Notes under the pieces: generated by a model
The model's input: the letters and a program-made list of their open reading frames with translations, nothing else
Told to the model about the DNA's origin: nothing
Databases searched by the model: none
Made by a program: the position numbers and the translations under genes
Source: Microbacterium nanhaiense
Lineage (GTDB): Bacteria; Actinomycetota; Actinomycetes; Actinomycetales; Microbacteriaceae
DNA length: 64,000 nucleotides
Assembly (NCBI RefSeq): GCF_014646015.1
Contig: NZ_BMMQ01000001.1
Span: 310,001-374,000 of the forward strand
Reading direction: 5' to 3'
Shown: positions 18,415-27,821 of the stretch, one piece after another
How the letters are laid out: every line of letters starts with the position of its first letter
Numbering within the stretch: the first letter of the stretch is position 1

Positions 18415-19749
18415 ATGGACAAGCAGCAGGATTTCGTGCTCCGCACGATCGAAGAACGTGGCGTCAAGTTCGTGCGCCTCTGGTTCACCGACGTCATCGG
18501 CACTCTGAAATCCGTCGCGATCGCCCCGGCCGAGGTCGAGGGCGCCTTCCGCGAGGGCATCGGCTTCGACGGCTCCGCTATCGAAGGGCTCACCCGCGTC
18601 CAGGAGAGCGACCTGCTGGCCCATCCCGACCCGTCGACGTTCCAGATCCTGCCGTGGCGCGGCGAGGTCGACCCGACGGCGCGGATGTTCTGCGATCTGA
18701 CGACTCCGGACGGGCAGCCGGCCGTCGCGGATCCGCGCAACGTGCTCAAGCGCACCCTCTCGCGCGCCGCCGAGGCCGGGTTCACGTTCTACACGCACCC
18801 GGAGATCGAGTTCTACCTCTTCAAGCACGGCGCGGGAAGCGGCCGGCCGGAGCCGGTCGACCACGCCGGCTACTTCGACAACGTGCCCGGCGGCACCGCG
18901 CATGACTTCCGCCGTCGCGCGGTGCGGATGTTGGAGGAACTCGGCATCTCGGTCGAGTACAGCCACCACGAGGGCGGGCCGGGACAGAACGAGATCGACC
19001 TGCGGTATGCGGACGCGCTGACGATGGCGGACAACCTGATGACCTTCCGCACGGTCGTCAAGGAAGTTGCGATCGAGCAGGGCGTGCACGCGACCTTCAT
19101 GCCGAAGCCGCTCGCGGATCAGCCGGGAAGCGGCATGCACACGCACATGTCGCTCTTCGAGGGCGACGCGAACGCGTTCTACGACGCCTCGGCCCCTCAC
19201 CAGTTGTCGGTGACCGGCCGGCGCTTCATCGCGGGCCTGCTGCGTCACTCGAGCGAGATCTCGCTCGTGCTGAACCAGTTCGTGAACTCGTACAAGCGGC
19301 TGTGGGGTGGCGACGAGGCGCCCAGCTACATCACGTGGGGCCACAGCAACCGCTCCGCGCTCGTGCGGGTGCCGATGTACAAGCCGGGCAAGAGCCAGTC
19401 GGCGCGCATCGAGCACCGCGGGATCGACTCGGCCGCGAACCCCTACCTCGCCTACGCGCTGATGCTCTCGGCGGGCCTGAAGGGCATCGAGGAGGAGTAC
19501 GAGCTGCCCGAGGCCGCCGAGGAGAACGTCTGGGCGCTCAGCGCGAGCGAGCGGCGCGCGCTCGGCTACCGCGCATTGCCGTCGAGCCTCGAGGAGGCCA
19601 TCGAGCTCATGGAGTCGAGCGACCTGGTGGCGGACACGCTGGGGGAGCAGGTCTTCCGCTACGTGCTCGCGAACAAGCGCCGCGAGTTTGAGCAGTACCG
19701 CTCGCAGGTGACCGACCTCGAGCTCAAGACGACCTTCGACGTCGTCTGA
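18415..19749 (+). CDS. glnA2: Glutamine synthetase, type I short form
   Basis: 444 residues. It makes glutamine from glutamate, ammonia and ATP. The signatures GIGFDGSAIEGLTRVQESDL, the metal-binding HPEIEFYLF, GSGMHTHMSLF, the ATP-site NRSALVRVP and HRGIDSAANPYL are all present. The length and the position directly before glnE match actinobacterial GlnA2. The segment equivalent to the GlnA1 adenylylation loop reads EEEYELPEAAEENVW; it keeps a Tyr, but whether that Tyr is modified cannot be judged. It probably shares transcription with glnE, 7 bases downstream. Confidence 0.94.
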   Translation: MDKQQDFVLRTIEERGVKFVRLWFTDVIGTLKSVAIAPAEVEGAFREGIGFDGSAIEGLTRVQESDLLAHPDPSTFQILPWRGEVDPTARMFCDLTTPDGQPAVADPRNVLKRTLSRAAEAGFTFYTHPEIEFYLFKHGAGSGRPEPVDHAGYFDNVPGGTAHDFRRRAVRMLEELGISVEYSHHEGGPGQNEIDLRYADALTMADNLMTFRTVVKEVAIEQGVHATFMPKPLADQPGSGMHTHMSLFEGDANAFYDASAPHQLSVTGRRFIAGLLRHSSEISLVLNQFVNSYKRLWGGDEAPSYITWGHSNRSALVRVPMYKPGKSQSARIEHRGIDSAANPYLAYALMLSAGLKGIEEEYELPEAAEENVWALSASERRALGYRALPSSLEEAIELMESSDLVADTLGEQVFRYVLANKRREFEQYRSQVTDLELKTTFDVV

Positions 19750-19756
19750 TCCGCCG

Positions 19757-22744
19757 ATGCAGGCCGGCGGTAGGATCACACCCCGATCGAGGCTGGCGCG
19801 TGCGGGCTTCGTCGACCTGGACGAAGCGACCGAGGCGCTCGACGAACTGACCGAGCTGACGGGCGCGTCGCGCGACGAACTCGTCGCGGGCGCGGCCCGC
19901 AGCGCGGATCCGGATGAGGCCGTGAAGTGCCTCGTGCAGGTGGCGCGACGCCAGCCGGATCACGTCCGCGCCGTGCTCGCCGACGAGGCCGCGCCGCGCG
20001 TTCTCTGGCGGCTCTTCGGAGCCTCGCAGGGGATTGCCGCCTTCTATCTGCGGCACCCGGAACACCTGCGCGACCTCATCGGCATGGAGCCCTCCTTACC
20101 GAGTGCCGAGGAGATGACCGAGCGGATCGTCGCGGCGACGAGCCACGGGCGCGGCGCTGACCTGTGGGTTGCCCTGCGCGTGGCGTACCGGCGCGAACTC
20201 GTGCGCATCGCCGCCTTTGATCTGTCCGTTCCCGACCCCGTCGAGGTCGTCCGGGTCGTCACGGCGGCGCTGTCGGACGCCGCCTCCGCGGCGCTCGAAG
20301 CATCGCTCGGCGTTGCGCGCCGCATGGCCGAGGGGCAGTTCTCCGCGCAGGAAGTCTCGAACACTCGCCTCGCCGTGATCGGCATGGGCAAGGCCGGCGC
20401 GCGCGAGTTGAACTATGTCTCGGATGTGGACGTCGTGTTTGTCGCCGAGGGCGTCGACGGATCCGGCATCTCGGATCCGCGCATGCTCGAGGTCGCGACG
20501 CGGCTCGCGATGCTCACGATGCGCGGGATCGACGAATTCGAGGCGGAGCCGCCGCTGTGGGAGGTCGATGCCAATCTGCGTCCCGAGGGGAAGAAGGGCG
20601 CGCTCGTGCGCACCCTCGCCTCGCACCTCGCCTACTACGACCGGTGGGCGCAATCGTGGGAGTTCCAGGCCCTGCTGAAGGCGCGCCCGCTGGCCGGCGA
20701 TGCCGAACTCGGCGCTGCCTACATGGCGGCGACGAGGCCGCTCGTCTGGGCGAGTTCCGAACGCGATGGCTTCGTCACGAGCGTGCAGGAGATGCGAGGC
20801 CGCGTCACGGCGAACATCCCGGCCGATGAGCTCTCGCGTCAGCTGAAGCTCGGCCCCGGAGGGCTGCGCGACGTCGAATTCACGGTCCAGTTGCTGCAGC
20901 TCGTGCACGGGTGGAGCGACGAGGCGGTGCGCGTGCAGAGCACCCTCGAGGCGATCGACGCCCTCGTGGAGCAGGGCTACATCGGCCGCGCCGACGCCGC
21001 GAACTTCGCGACCGATTACCGGATCCTGCGGCTGCTCGAACACCGGATGCAGCTGCAGCAGCTGCGTCGCACCCACCTCATGCCGGAGTCGGATGAGGAG
21101 CGCCGCGTCCTCGCCCGATCCACGGGCCTCTTCGACCAGGCGCCGGGCATCGCGGGCGGAACCGGCGCCGACGTGACCTCCATGTGGGAGCGCGTGCGCC
21201 ACGAGGTGCGCGACATCCACGTGCGGCTGTTCTACCGGCCGCTGCTCTCGGCCGTCGCGGAGACGGAGTACGACGCACGTGCGCTCACGGGCTCGGAGGC
21301 GGTGGGCCGTCTGACGGCCATCGGATTCACCGACGCGCGCGGCGCGCTCTCGCATATCGCCGCGCTCACGAAGGGCGTCAGCCGCAAGGCGACGGTGCAA
21401 CGCACGCTCATGCCCGTCATGCTGCGCTGGTTCGCCGAGGGCGTCGACCCCGACTACGGCCTCATCGCGTATCGTCGCATCAGCGAGCGCCTCGGCGACA
21501 GCCCCTGGTTCCTGCGCATGCTGCGCGACTCGGCCGGCGCCGCGGAGTCGCTCACGAAGATCCTCAGCGGCTCGCGCTACATCGGCGAGCTGATGGAGTG
21601 GATCCCCGAGTCGGCGTCGTGGCTCGACTCGGACGAACAGCTGCGCCCCCGCACGCACGAGGTCCTCGCGCATGAGGCCCGCGCGATCATGGCGAGACGG
21701 GCGTCGCTCAAGGAATCGGCGAAGCGGATCCGCGCCCTGCGCCGTCGCGAACTGCTGCGCACCGCGGTCGGTTCGCTCACCGGTGCGCTGCGCATCAAGG
21801 ATGTGACGACCGCGCTCACGACCATCACCGACGTCACGATCGAGGCCCTGCTCGCGGCCGTGCGGCGCGACCTCGTCGCCGAGGATCACGTCGGTTTCGA
21901 GTTCGCGATCATCGGCATGGGCCGGTACGGTGGTGCCGAGATCGGCTTCGGCTCGGACGCGGACGTGCTCTTCGTGTACCGGCCGGGATCCGTGGATCCG
22001 ACGGTCGCGGATCAGCTCGCGAAGAAGATCGTGGCGGCGCTGCGGGAGGTCGCGGAGGACGGGCTCGTGCCGCTCGAGCTCGACGCGGAGCTTCGCCCCG
22101 AGGGGCGGAAGGGGCCGATCGCGCGCACCCTCGATGCGTATCGCGCCTACTACGCCAAGTGGTCGGTCTCGTGGGAGGCGCAGGCCCTGCTCCGGGCACG
22201 CGCCGTCGCGGGCGACGCCGAGCTTCTGGACGACTTCATGACGATGGTCGACCCGATCCGGTACCCGGAGCTCGTCGCGCCCGCCGACGTCCGCGAGATC
22301 AAGCGCATCAAGGCCCGCGTCGAGACCGAGCGCATGCCGAAGGGGGCGGACCCGACGCGGCACCTGAAGCTCGGTCCCGGCGGCCTGAGCGATGTCGAAT
22401 GGCTCGTGCAGCTGATCCAGATGAAGCACGCACACGCCGTTCCCGGCCTGCGTACCCCGCGCACTCTCCATGCCTTGGCCGCCGCGTTCGAGGCGGGGCT
22501 ACTGGGGGAGGACGACGCGCGCCTCCTGGGGGCCGCGTGGCGGCTGGCGACGCGGGTGCGGTCGGCGAACACGCTGCTCACCGGCGCAACCAGCGACCTG
22601 CTTCCGACGGGGTACCGCGCCCTCGACGGCATCGGCCGGATCCTCGAACTGCCGGCGGGCAGCGGCTGGCACGTCGAGGAACAGTGGCTCGGCGCGTCCC
22701 GCCGCGCGCGCCGCGTGTTTGATGCGGTGTTCTACGACCTCTGA
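19757..22744 (+). CDS. glnE: Bifunctional glutamine synthetase adenylyltransferase/adenylyl-removing enzyme
   Basis: 995 residues, full length. Two nucleotidyltransferase domains are evident: the N-terminal one (adenylyl removal) with GMGKAGARELNYVSDVDVVFV and the C-terminal one (adenylylation) with GMGRYGGAEIGFGSDADVLFVY; each is followed by the conserved WEFQALLKAR / WEAQALLRAR and LGPGGLRDVEF / LGPGGLSDVEW blocks. It switches glutamine synthetase activity in response to nitrogen. No membrane segments. Located immediately after glnA2, as in other actinobacteria. Confidence 0.96.
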   Translation: MQAGGRITPRSRLARAGFVDLDEATEALDELTELTGASRDELVAGAARSADPDEAVKCLVQVARRQPDHVRAVLADEAAPRVLWRLFGASQGIAAFYLRHPEHLRDLIGMEPSLPSAEEMTERIVAATSHGRGADLWVALRVAYRRELVRIAAFDLSVPDPVEVVRVVTAALSDAASAALEASLGVARRMAEGQFSAQEVSNTRLAVIGMGKAGARELNYVSDVDVVFVAEGVDGSGISDPRMLEVATRLAMLTMRGIDEFEAEPPLWEVDANLRPEGKKGALVRTLASHLAYYDRWAQSWEFQALLKARPLAGDAELGAAYMAATRPLVWASSERDGFVTSVQEMRGRVTANIPADELSRQLKLGPGGLRDVEFTVQLLQLVHGWSDEAVRVQSTLEAIDALVEQGYIGRADAANFATDYRILRLLEHRMQLQQLRRTHLMPESDEERRVLARSTGLFDQAPGIAGGTGADVTSMWERVRHEVRDIHVRLFYRPLLSAVAETEYDARALTGSEAVGRLTAIGFTDARGALSHIAALTKGVSRKATVQRTLMPVMLRWFAEGVDPDYGLIAYRRISERLGDSPWFLRMLRDSAGAAESLTKILSGSRYIGELMEWIPESASWLDSDEQLRPRTHEVLAHEARAIMARRASLKESAKRIRALRRRELLRTAVGSLTGALRIKDVTTALTTITDVTIEALLAAVRRDLVAEDHVGFEFAIIGMGRYGGAEIGFGSDADVLFVYRPGSVDPTVADQLAKKIVAALREVAEDGLVPLELDAELRPEGRKGPIARTLDAYRAYYAKWSVSWEAQALLRARAVAGDAELLDDFMTMVDPIRYPELVAPADVREIKRIKARVETERMPKGADPTRHLKLGPGGLSDVEWLVQLIQMKHAHAVPGLRTPRTLHALAAAFEAGLLGEDDARLLGAAWRLATRVRSANTLLTGATSDLLPTGYRALDGIGRILELPAGSGWHVEEQWLGASRRARRVFDAVFYDL

Positions 22745-22761
22745 GCTCGAGGTGCACTCCG

Positions 22762-23529
22762 TCATTCCCAGCGGAACAGGAGCGCGGCGGTGACCGTGCC
22801 GACAACGACCGTGCCGCCGAGGCAGAGCAACTGTTCGACGGGAACGGGCGCGCCCGCCCAGGCCGCCGTGAGCGCGTCGACCGCGGCCCCGAACGGTAGC
22901 CAGCCACCGAGTTCGGCCAGGGGCGCGGGGAGCGCTTCTCGGCCGCCGAACATGCCGCCGAGCGCGCCGAGGGCGAAGAATGCGATGAGTCCGAGGGCGA
23001 CGGACGAGTTTGGCGTCGGAGCGACCGCGGCGACGATCAGACCCACGCTGTAGAGCGCCGCGATTGCGAGAACCACGACGCCGATCGCGGCGGCGATATT
23101 GGCCGGCGGGTTCGCCCCGAAGGTGAGTGCGGCCACGGCGAAGGCGGCGATGATGCCGACGATGATCTGGATCGCGCTCACGACCGCCTGCGCGGCCAGC
23201 ACCATGAACGGCGAGGCCGGCGTGACGGCGAGCCGGCGGAGGATCCCCGTACGCCGGTAGTAGGCGAGGAAGCTCGGCATGTTGATCACGCCGATCGTCG
23301 CGATCATGATGACGAGCACGAGCGGAAGGACGAACAGGTCTAGTGCCGTCATCCCGTTCTCGATGACCTGGTCCGCGGCGGAACCCGCGCTGGTGAGGAG
23401 AACGAGCAGCGGCAGGCCGAGCGGGACGATGAGGCCCGCCGTGTCGCGAACGACCATCTTCCCCTCGGAGACGATGAGGAGCAGCATCGAGCGGATGCCG
23501 GGCCGTCGCGCGCGGATCACGGTCGTCAT
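22762..23529 (-). CDS. ABC-2 family exporter permease
   Basis: 255 residues with about six membrane helices. The YYRRTGILRRLAVTPASPFMVLAAQ segment after helix two is a hallmark of ABC-2 (DrrB-type) drug/lipid exporters. The ATG overlaps the stop of the ATPase gene upstream (ATGA). The pair is divergent from a two-component system, so the exporter is probably its target; substrate unknown. Confidence 0.88.
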   Translation of the reverse strand: MTTVIRARRPGIRSMLLLIVSEGKMVVRDTAGLIVPLGLPLLVLLTSAGSAADQVIENGMTALDLFVLPLVLVIMIATIGVINMPSFLAYYRRTGILRRLAVTPASPFMVLAAQAVVSAIQIIVGIIAAFAVAALTFGANPPANIAAAIGVVVLAIAALYSVGLIVAAVAPTPNSSVALGLIAFFALGALGGMFGGREALPAPLAELGGWLPFGAAVDALTAAWAGAPVPVEQLLCLGGTVVVGTVTAALLFRWE

Positions 23530-24263
23530 TCGGGTGCCTCCAATTCGGTACCGGTGAGTGCGACGAAGGCGTCGTCGAGCGAGTCGGCGCCGACGCGCTC
23601 GACTAGGCCGGATGGTGTGCCCGTTGCGATGATCCGTCCCGCGTCGAGCACGGCGACACGGTCGCAGAGCCTCTCCACCTCTTCCATGGTGTGGCTCACG
23701 AGCAGGACGGTGACGCCCTCATCGCGCAGTTGTTCGATGGTCTCCCACATGCGGCGCCGCGCCCGCGGGTCCAGGCCTGTTGTCAGCTCGTCGAGGATCA
23801 CCGCGCGGGGACGGCCGGCGAGCGCGAGGGCGATCGAGACGCGCTGCTGCTGGCCGCCGGAGAGCTTCTCGAAACGGATCCGCCGTTGGTCCGCAAGGCC
23901 CACGAGCTCGAGGAGTTCTGCCGAGCCACGCGGATCGGGGTAGAAGCTGCGGTAGAGATCGATGAGTTCGCCCACCGTGAGCGCCCCGTGGAGATAGGCA
24001 TGCTGTAGCTGTACCCCGAGGATCTGCCGGACCTGCGCGCGATCGCGACGAGGATCCAGCCCGAAAACCTCGGCCCTCCCGTGATCCGGGGCGCGAAGAC
24101 CCGCGATCATCTCGACGGCGGTCGTCTTGCCGGCTCCGTTGGCGCCGAGCAGCCCGAGCGTCTCGCCGACGCCGACGCGCAGGTTCAGCTCGACGATGGC
24201 GGGGGTGCCGCGATAGCTCTTCGTCAGGCCCTCTGCGAGCAGGGCCGTATCGGTCGTCGTCAT
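23526..24263 (-). CDS. ABC exporter ATP-binding protein
   Basis: 245 residues. Walker A GANGAGKTT, signature LSGGQQQR, Walker B AVILDELTTGLDP. In Walker B, the E of the usual DEPT is kept but P is replaced by L. The class is DrrA/CcmA-like drug exporter ATPase. The start at 24263 (MTTTDTALL) is preferred because GTGAGGAG lies just upstream; a longer GTG start is possible. Coupled to the permease gene. Confidence 0.9.
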   Translation of the reverse strand: MTTTDTALLAEGLTKSYRGTPAIVELNLRVGVGETLGLLGANGAGKTTAVEMIAGLRAPDHGRAEVFGLDPRRDRAQVRQILGVQLQHAYLHGALTVGELIDLYRSFYPDPRGSAELLELVGLADQRRIRFEKLSGGQQQRVSIALALAGRPRAVILDELTTGLDPRARRRMWETIEQLRDEGVTVLLVSHTMEEVERLCDRVAVLDAGRIIATGTPSGLVERVGADSLDDAFVALTGTELEAPE

Positions 24264-24375
24264 GCTCCTCACGCTAGGTGCGCCGCGTCGCCGCCCGCGC
24301 GTGCGGGAAGTCACGAGCTCCGACCATGACTTTCCGCACGGGCGGCCGACGACGTTCTGCGCCTAACGTGGAGTC

Positions 24376-25473
24376 ATGGGCAGAATCGGAACGGAGGTGT
24401 GGGCGGGCCTGGCGATGCTCGTCGTCGCCGTCGGCGTTGCCGCGCCCACGCTCTTCGGGCTGAACAACGCGACGGTATCCGGATTCTGGTGGGCGGCGAT
24501 CTTCGTCGCGTTCCTGGCAGGCCTGGTCCTCGCGACGAGCGCCCGGCGGCGATCTGTGAGGTACGCCGCACTCCTTTCGGCCGTGCTCGCCTCCTGGGCA
24601 CTCGTTCTCACGGCGCAGAGCACGGGGATCCTGCTGATCCTGCTCGTCGTCGCTGCGGCGACCAGCGTCTACGTCGTGCCGCTCTGGGCCACGCTCGTTC
24701 TCGTCGGTCTCAACACCTCGGTGATCGCGAGCGTTGCCCTGATACATACTCACGACCTCGTCGAGGGTGGCATTCTCACGGGCTTCTATCTGTTGATCCA
24801 GCTCGCGACGGCGCTCAGCACGACGGCCTTCGTCCGCGAGCAGTGCGCCCGGGAGCAGCTAGCGCGGGCGAACGTCGATCTGAAGGCGGCCAACGTGCTC
24901 CTGTCCGAATCCGCGAGGACGGCCGAACGCCTAAGGATCTCTCGCGAGTTGCACGATCTGATCGGCCATCAGCTAACCGTGCTGACCCTGGAGCTGGAAA
25001 CGGCGCGGCACGTCGACGGTGCGCGGGCACGGGTGCACGCGGAGCGCGCGAACGAGGTGGCGCGCGCTCTGCTGCGCGACGTGCGGGCCACGGTCGGACG
25101 GCTGCGAAACGAGGCGCCGGACCTCGAGCACGCGCTCCGCGATATGACCGATGCGCTTCCGGGACTCGACGTCACCGTGGAAGTCTCGCCGACCGTGCGC
25201 GTGGGGGAGCGGGAGACGACGGCGCTCATCCGCGCCGCGCAGGAGATCGTGACCAATACGCTCCGGCACGCAGACGCGCGCGAACTCTGGATCGACGTGG
25301 TGGGCGACGGCGAGACCGTGACCCTGAGGGCCCGAGACGATGGCCGCGGTGCGGAGCAGCTACGGCTCGGTAACGGACTGCGCGGTCTCCGTGAGCGCTT
25401 CGAAGAGCTCGGGGGCGGCGTGTGGATCGACGCGAGCTCGGGCTTCCAGGTCACCGTGAGGGCGCCGGTATGA
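24376..25473 (+). CDS. Sensor histidine kinase, NarL/DesK type
   Basis: 365 residues. Five membrane segments occupy residues 5-155. The dimerisation helix holds the phospho-acceptor His193 in RISRELHDLIGHQLT (HisKA_3 type). The ATPase domain has AAQEIVTNTLRHADA (N box) and DDGRGAEQLRLGNGLRGLRERFEELGG (G boxes). There is no large outside sensor loop, so the signal is probably sensed in the membrane, as in kinases that watch antibiotics or lipid stress. Divergent from the ABC exporter. Confidence 0.92.
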   Translation: MGRIGTEVWAGLAMLVVAVGVAAPTLFGLNNATVSGFWWAAIFVAFLAGLVLATSARRRSVRYAALLSAVLASWALVLTAQSTGILLILLVVAAATSVYVVPLWATLVLVGLNTSVIASVALIHTHDLVEGGILTGFYLLIQLATALSTTAFVREQCAREQLARANVDLKAANVLLSESARTAERLRISRELHDLIGHQLTVLTLELETARHVDGARARVHAERANEVARALLRDVRATVGRLRNEAPDLEHALRDMTDALPGLDVTVEVSPTVRVGERETTALIRAAQEIVTNTLRHADARELWIDVVGDGETVTLRARDDGRGAEQLRLGNGLRGLRERFEELGGGVWIDASSGFQVTVRAPV

Positions 25474-26117
25474 TCCGGGTGGTCATCGTCGACGATCAGG
25501 CGCTCGTGCGACAGGGCTTTGCGGGCCTCCTCGCCGTGGCCGGCATGGACGTCGTCGGCGAGGCCGCCGACGGGAAGGAAGCGGTCGAGGTGATCGCCCG
25601 CACGCGACCCGATGTCGTGCTGCTCGACATGCGGATGCCCGGCTTCGACGGCATCTGGGCGCTTCGACGGCTGCGCGACGACGGCATCGACATCCCCGCG
25701 CTGGTTCTGACGACGTTCGATGAGGACGGCCTCGTGCTCGAGGCACTCCGAGCAGGCGCACGCGGCTACCTCCTGAAGGACATCACCCTCGAGCAGCTCA
25801 CGGAGGCCGTGGAGACCCTCGCGCGCGGTGGATCCGTCGTCGCCCCCGCGCTCACCGACCGGATGCTACGCGCCCTTCAGACCCGGCAGCCCCCGTCGAG
25901 CGATGTGCCCTCCGGAACCACGCGCGAGCTCACCGATCGGGAGCTCGACGTGCTTCGGCTGGTTGCGTCGGGGTACAGCAATCGCGAGATCGGGGACGCG
26001 CTCTTCCTCGCGGAGGGCACCGTCAAGAACCACATCTCGGCGGTCCTCGGGAAACTCGGGGCGCGAGATCGCACCAACGCCGTGCTGCGCGCCCTGCACG
26101 AGGGGCTGCTGCGATGA
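25470..26117 (+). CDS. Response regulator, NarL/LuxR type
   Basis: 215 residues. Receiver domain with phosphorylated Asp53 (VVLLDMRMPG) and the conserved VLTTFDEDG and GYLLKD segments; C-terminal LuxR-type HTH (LTDRELDVLRLVASGYSNREIGDALFLAEGTVKNHISAVLGKLGARDR). The ATG overlaps the kinase stop (ATGA), so the two form one operon. Likely controls the divergent exporter. Confidence 0.94.
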   Translation: MIRVVIVDDQALVRQGFAGLLAVAGMDVVGEAADGKEAVEVIARTRPDVVLLDMRMPGFDGIWALRRLRDDGIDIPALVLTTFDEDGLVLEALRAGARGYLLKDITLEQLTEAVETLARGGSVVAPALTDRMLRALQTRQPPSSDVPSGTTRELTDRELDVLRLVASGYSNREIGDALFLAEGTVKNHISAVLGKLGARDRTNAVLRALHEGLLR

Positions 26118-26199
26118 TGGCCATACCCGGGATGCGGAGCGCTCCGGGAGAGCATCGCGGGGAGGTTCGAGAAGTACGAATAACGGAAGTGAGGACGGC

Positions 26200-26784
26200 A
26201 TGGGGCGCTTGATCTATTCCATGATCGTGTCGCAGGACGGCTATGTCGCAGGCCCTGACGGCGACTTCAGCTGGGCGCGACCCGCTGAGGACGCTCTCGC
26301 GTCGGTGAACGAAGAGATGGCAGGCGTCGGAACCTACCTCTACGGGCGGCGCATGTACGACATGATGGCCGTGTGGGAGACGGATCCGGCGGTCGCGGCC
26401 CAATCGGCGGAGTCGGAGCGTTTCGCCGAGCTGTGGCGGCGGACGGACAAGATCGTCTACTCGACGACCCTGCAGGAGCCGAGAACGTCGCGCACTGAGC
26501 TGCGGCGCACATTCGATCCCGCCGAGGTCGCGCGCCTCAAGGAGGCGACGGCGCAGGACCTGACCGTCGACGGCCCGACCCTCGCGGCCGAGGCGATCGC
26601 GCACGGGCTCGTCGACCGGATCACCCTTCTGGTCTGCCCCCTCACCATCGGGGGAGGCCTCTCCTTCTGGCCGAAGACCCGGATGGATCTCGAGCTCCGC
26701 CGCCTCGACCGCTTCGAGGGTGGGGTCATCCACCTCGGCTACGAGGTGCGCGGCCTCCGCGGCGGGCGGGGCGTCCGACCGTGA
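26200..26784 (+). CDS. RibD C-terminal/dihydrofolate reductase-like protein
   Basis: 194 residues. MGRLIYSMIVSQDGYVAGPDGDF at the N-terminus, YLYGRRMYDMM, the VDGPTLAAEAIAHGLVD segment and LLVCPLTIGGGLSFW are typical of the DHFR-like RibD_C family, NADPH-dependent reductases with mostly unknown substrates. The start is chosen where the fold begins; the upstream frame is antisense-like sequence over the response regulator. The TGA overlaps the GTG of the next gene. Confidence 0.85.
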   Translation: MGRLIYSMIVSQDGYVAGPDGDFSWARPAEDALASVNEEMAGVGTYLYGRRMYDMMAVWETDPAVAAQSAESERFAELWRRTDKIVYSTTLQEPRTSRTELRRTFDPAEVARLKEATAQDLTVDGPTLAAEAIAHGLVDRITLLVCPLTIGGGLSFWPKTRMDLELRRLDRFEGGVIHLGYEVRGLRGGRGVRP

Positions 26785-27635
26785 GAATCGCATTCATCGC
26801 GGGCTTCGGGCCCGTAGGGGCGGATCCCGAAGCCACCCTCGGATTCTGGGCCGATGTCATCGGGATCGCGTTCGAAGAGATCGCGCCGGGCTACCATCAC
26901 GCGCCGGGCATTGAGGGCGCGCGTGCATTTGCTCTGTGGCCGCTGAGCCAGGCGGCGCAGGCAACATTCGGCACCGTTCGATGGCCGGACGGCGTTCCAG
27001 TTCCGCAGGCGTGGATCGAGATCGAGGTCGACTCGCGACAGGCGGTCGCCGAGGCAACGGAGGAACTGCGCGATAAGGGGCAGGATATTCTCATCGGTGC
27101 GCATGAGGAGCCGTGGGGACAGACGACGGCACGCCTGCTCAGCCCCGAGGGACTTCTCGTGGGCATCTCGTACTTCGATTCGCTTCATGGCGCGCGAGGC
27201 GAGGATCCGTCGCCACAGGCCGACGGTCTTCCCGCCGCTGCCACGATTGGGGCGGGCGCGCCTCCCGCGCTCACAATGGACGGCCTACTCGACGTCGAGC
27301 GCCGCGGATGGGATGCCCTTTGCCGATCCGATGGCGGCTCGTTCTACGGCCGAATCATGACCTCGGACGCGGTCATGGTGCTCGTCAATGGGATGATCCT
27401 CGACGCGAAGGCGGTCGTTGAAACCCTCAACGCGTCGCCGCCGTGGGAGTCCTACTCGATCGACGACGTTCGTCTCGTGCCGACGGGTGAGGCGAGCGCG
27501 GCACTGGTCTATCGCGCCACCGCCGTTCGGGCGGCACAGGAGGAGCCGTTCGTCGCCCTGATGACCAGCCACTATCGACTCGTCGATGGCGCCCCGGCGC
27601 TGACGCTCTACCAGCAGACCGCGATCGCGCCCTGA
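26781..27635 (+). CDS. VOC (glyoxalase-like) domain fused to a SnoaL/NTF2-like domain
   Basis: 284 residues, GTG start overlapping the previous stop. The N-terminal half (about 1-135) resembles a vicinal-oxygen-chelate/glyoxalase fold: ATLGFWADVIGIAFEE, WIEIEVDSRQAVAEATEELRDKGQDIL, WGQTTARLLSPEGLLVGISYFD. The C-terminal half (about 165-284) has a DUF4440/SnoaL pattern: LDVERRGWDALCRSDGGSFYGRIMTSDAVMVLVNGMILD, and a final MTSHYRLVDGAPALTLYQQT. Substrate unknown; such fusions are often annotated as resistance-like proteins without evidence. It is the last intact host gene before the element. Confidence 0.75.
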   Translation: MRIAFIAGFGPVGADPEATLGFWADVIGIAFEEIAPGYHHAPGIEGARAFALWPLSQAAQATFGTVRWPDGVPVPQAWIEIEVDSRQAVAEATEELRDKGQDILIGAHEEPWGQTTARLLSPEGLLVGISYFDSLHGARGEDPSPQADGLPAAATIGAGAPPALTMDGLLDVERRGWDALCRSDGGSFYGRIMTSDAVMVLVNGMILDAKAVVETLNASPPWESYSIDDVRLVPTGEASAALVYRATAVRAAQEEPFVALMTSHYRLVDGAPALTLYQQTAIAP

Positions 27636-27642
27636 GCCGAAG

Positions 27643-27800
27643 CTACGGTGCAAGCGTGTTGCGCTGACACGCCATGAGCAGGGTTCCGTCGGGGTCGCTG
27701 AACTGCACGAACGAGACGCTTCCGATATCGGCGCAACCGACGACGCGAGCGCGCTGGCGACATTCCCGACAAACGCCACGAGGGCCCGACCTCCCGCGTC
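27643..27800 (-). pseudogene. C-terminal remnant of a VOC/glyoxalase-family gene
   Basis: On the minus strand this open frame ends with ADIGSVSFVQFSDPDGTLL, then MACQRNTLAP and stop. FSDPDG followed by a short hydrophobic stretch is the classic C-terminal motif of VOC proteins. Upstream the similarity fades by about 27,740 and a TGA stops the frame at 27,801, so only about 30 recognisable residues remain. The 5' part is missing at exactly the point where the mobile element starts. Confidence 0.55.
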
Positions 27801-27821
27801 ATGCGGGGTCGGGCCCTCGTG
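27777..27821. terminator. Strong hairpin at the host/element boundary
   Basis: A perfect 15-base-pair stem (27777-27791 with 27807-27821) with a 15-base loop. It could end transcription of the VOC-SnoaL operon from the left or of element transcripts from the right. Confidence 0.7.

Noticed and set aside
20096..22471. 791-residue minus-strand frame over glnE
   Set aside because: Antisense shadow; glnE on the plus strand is complete with both catalytic domains.
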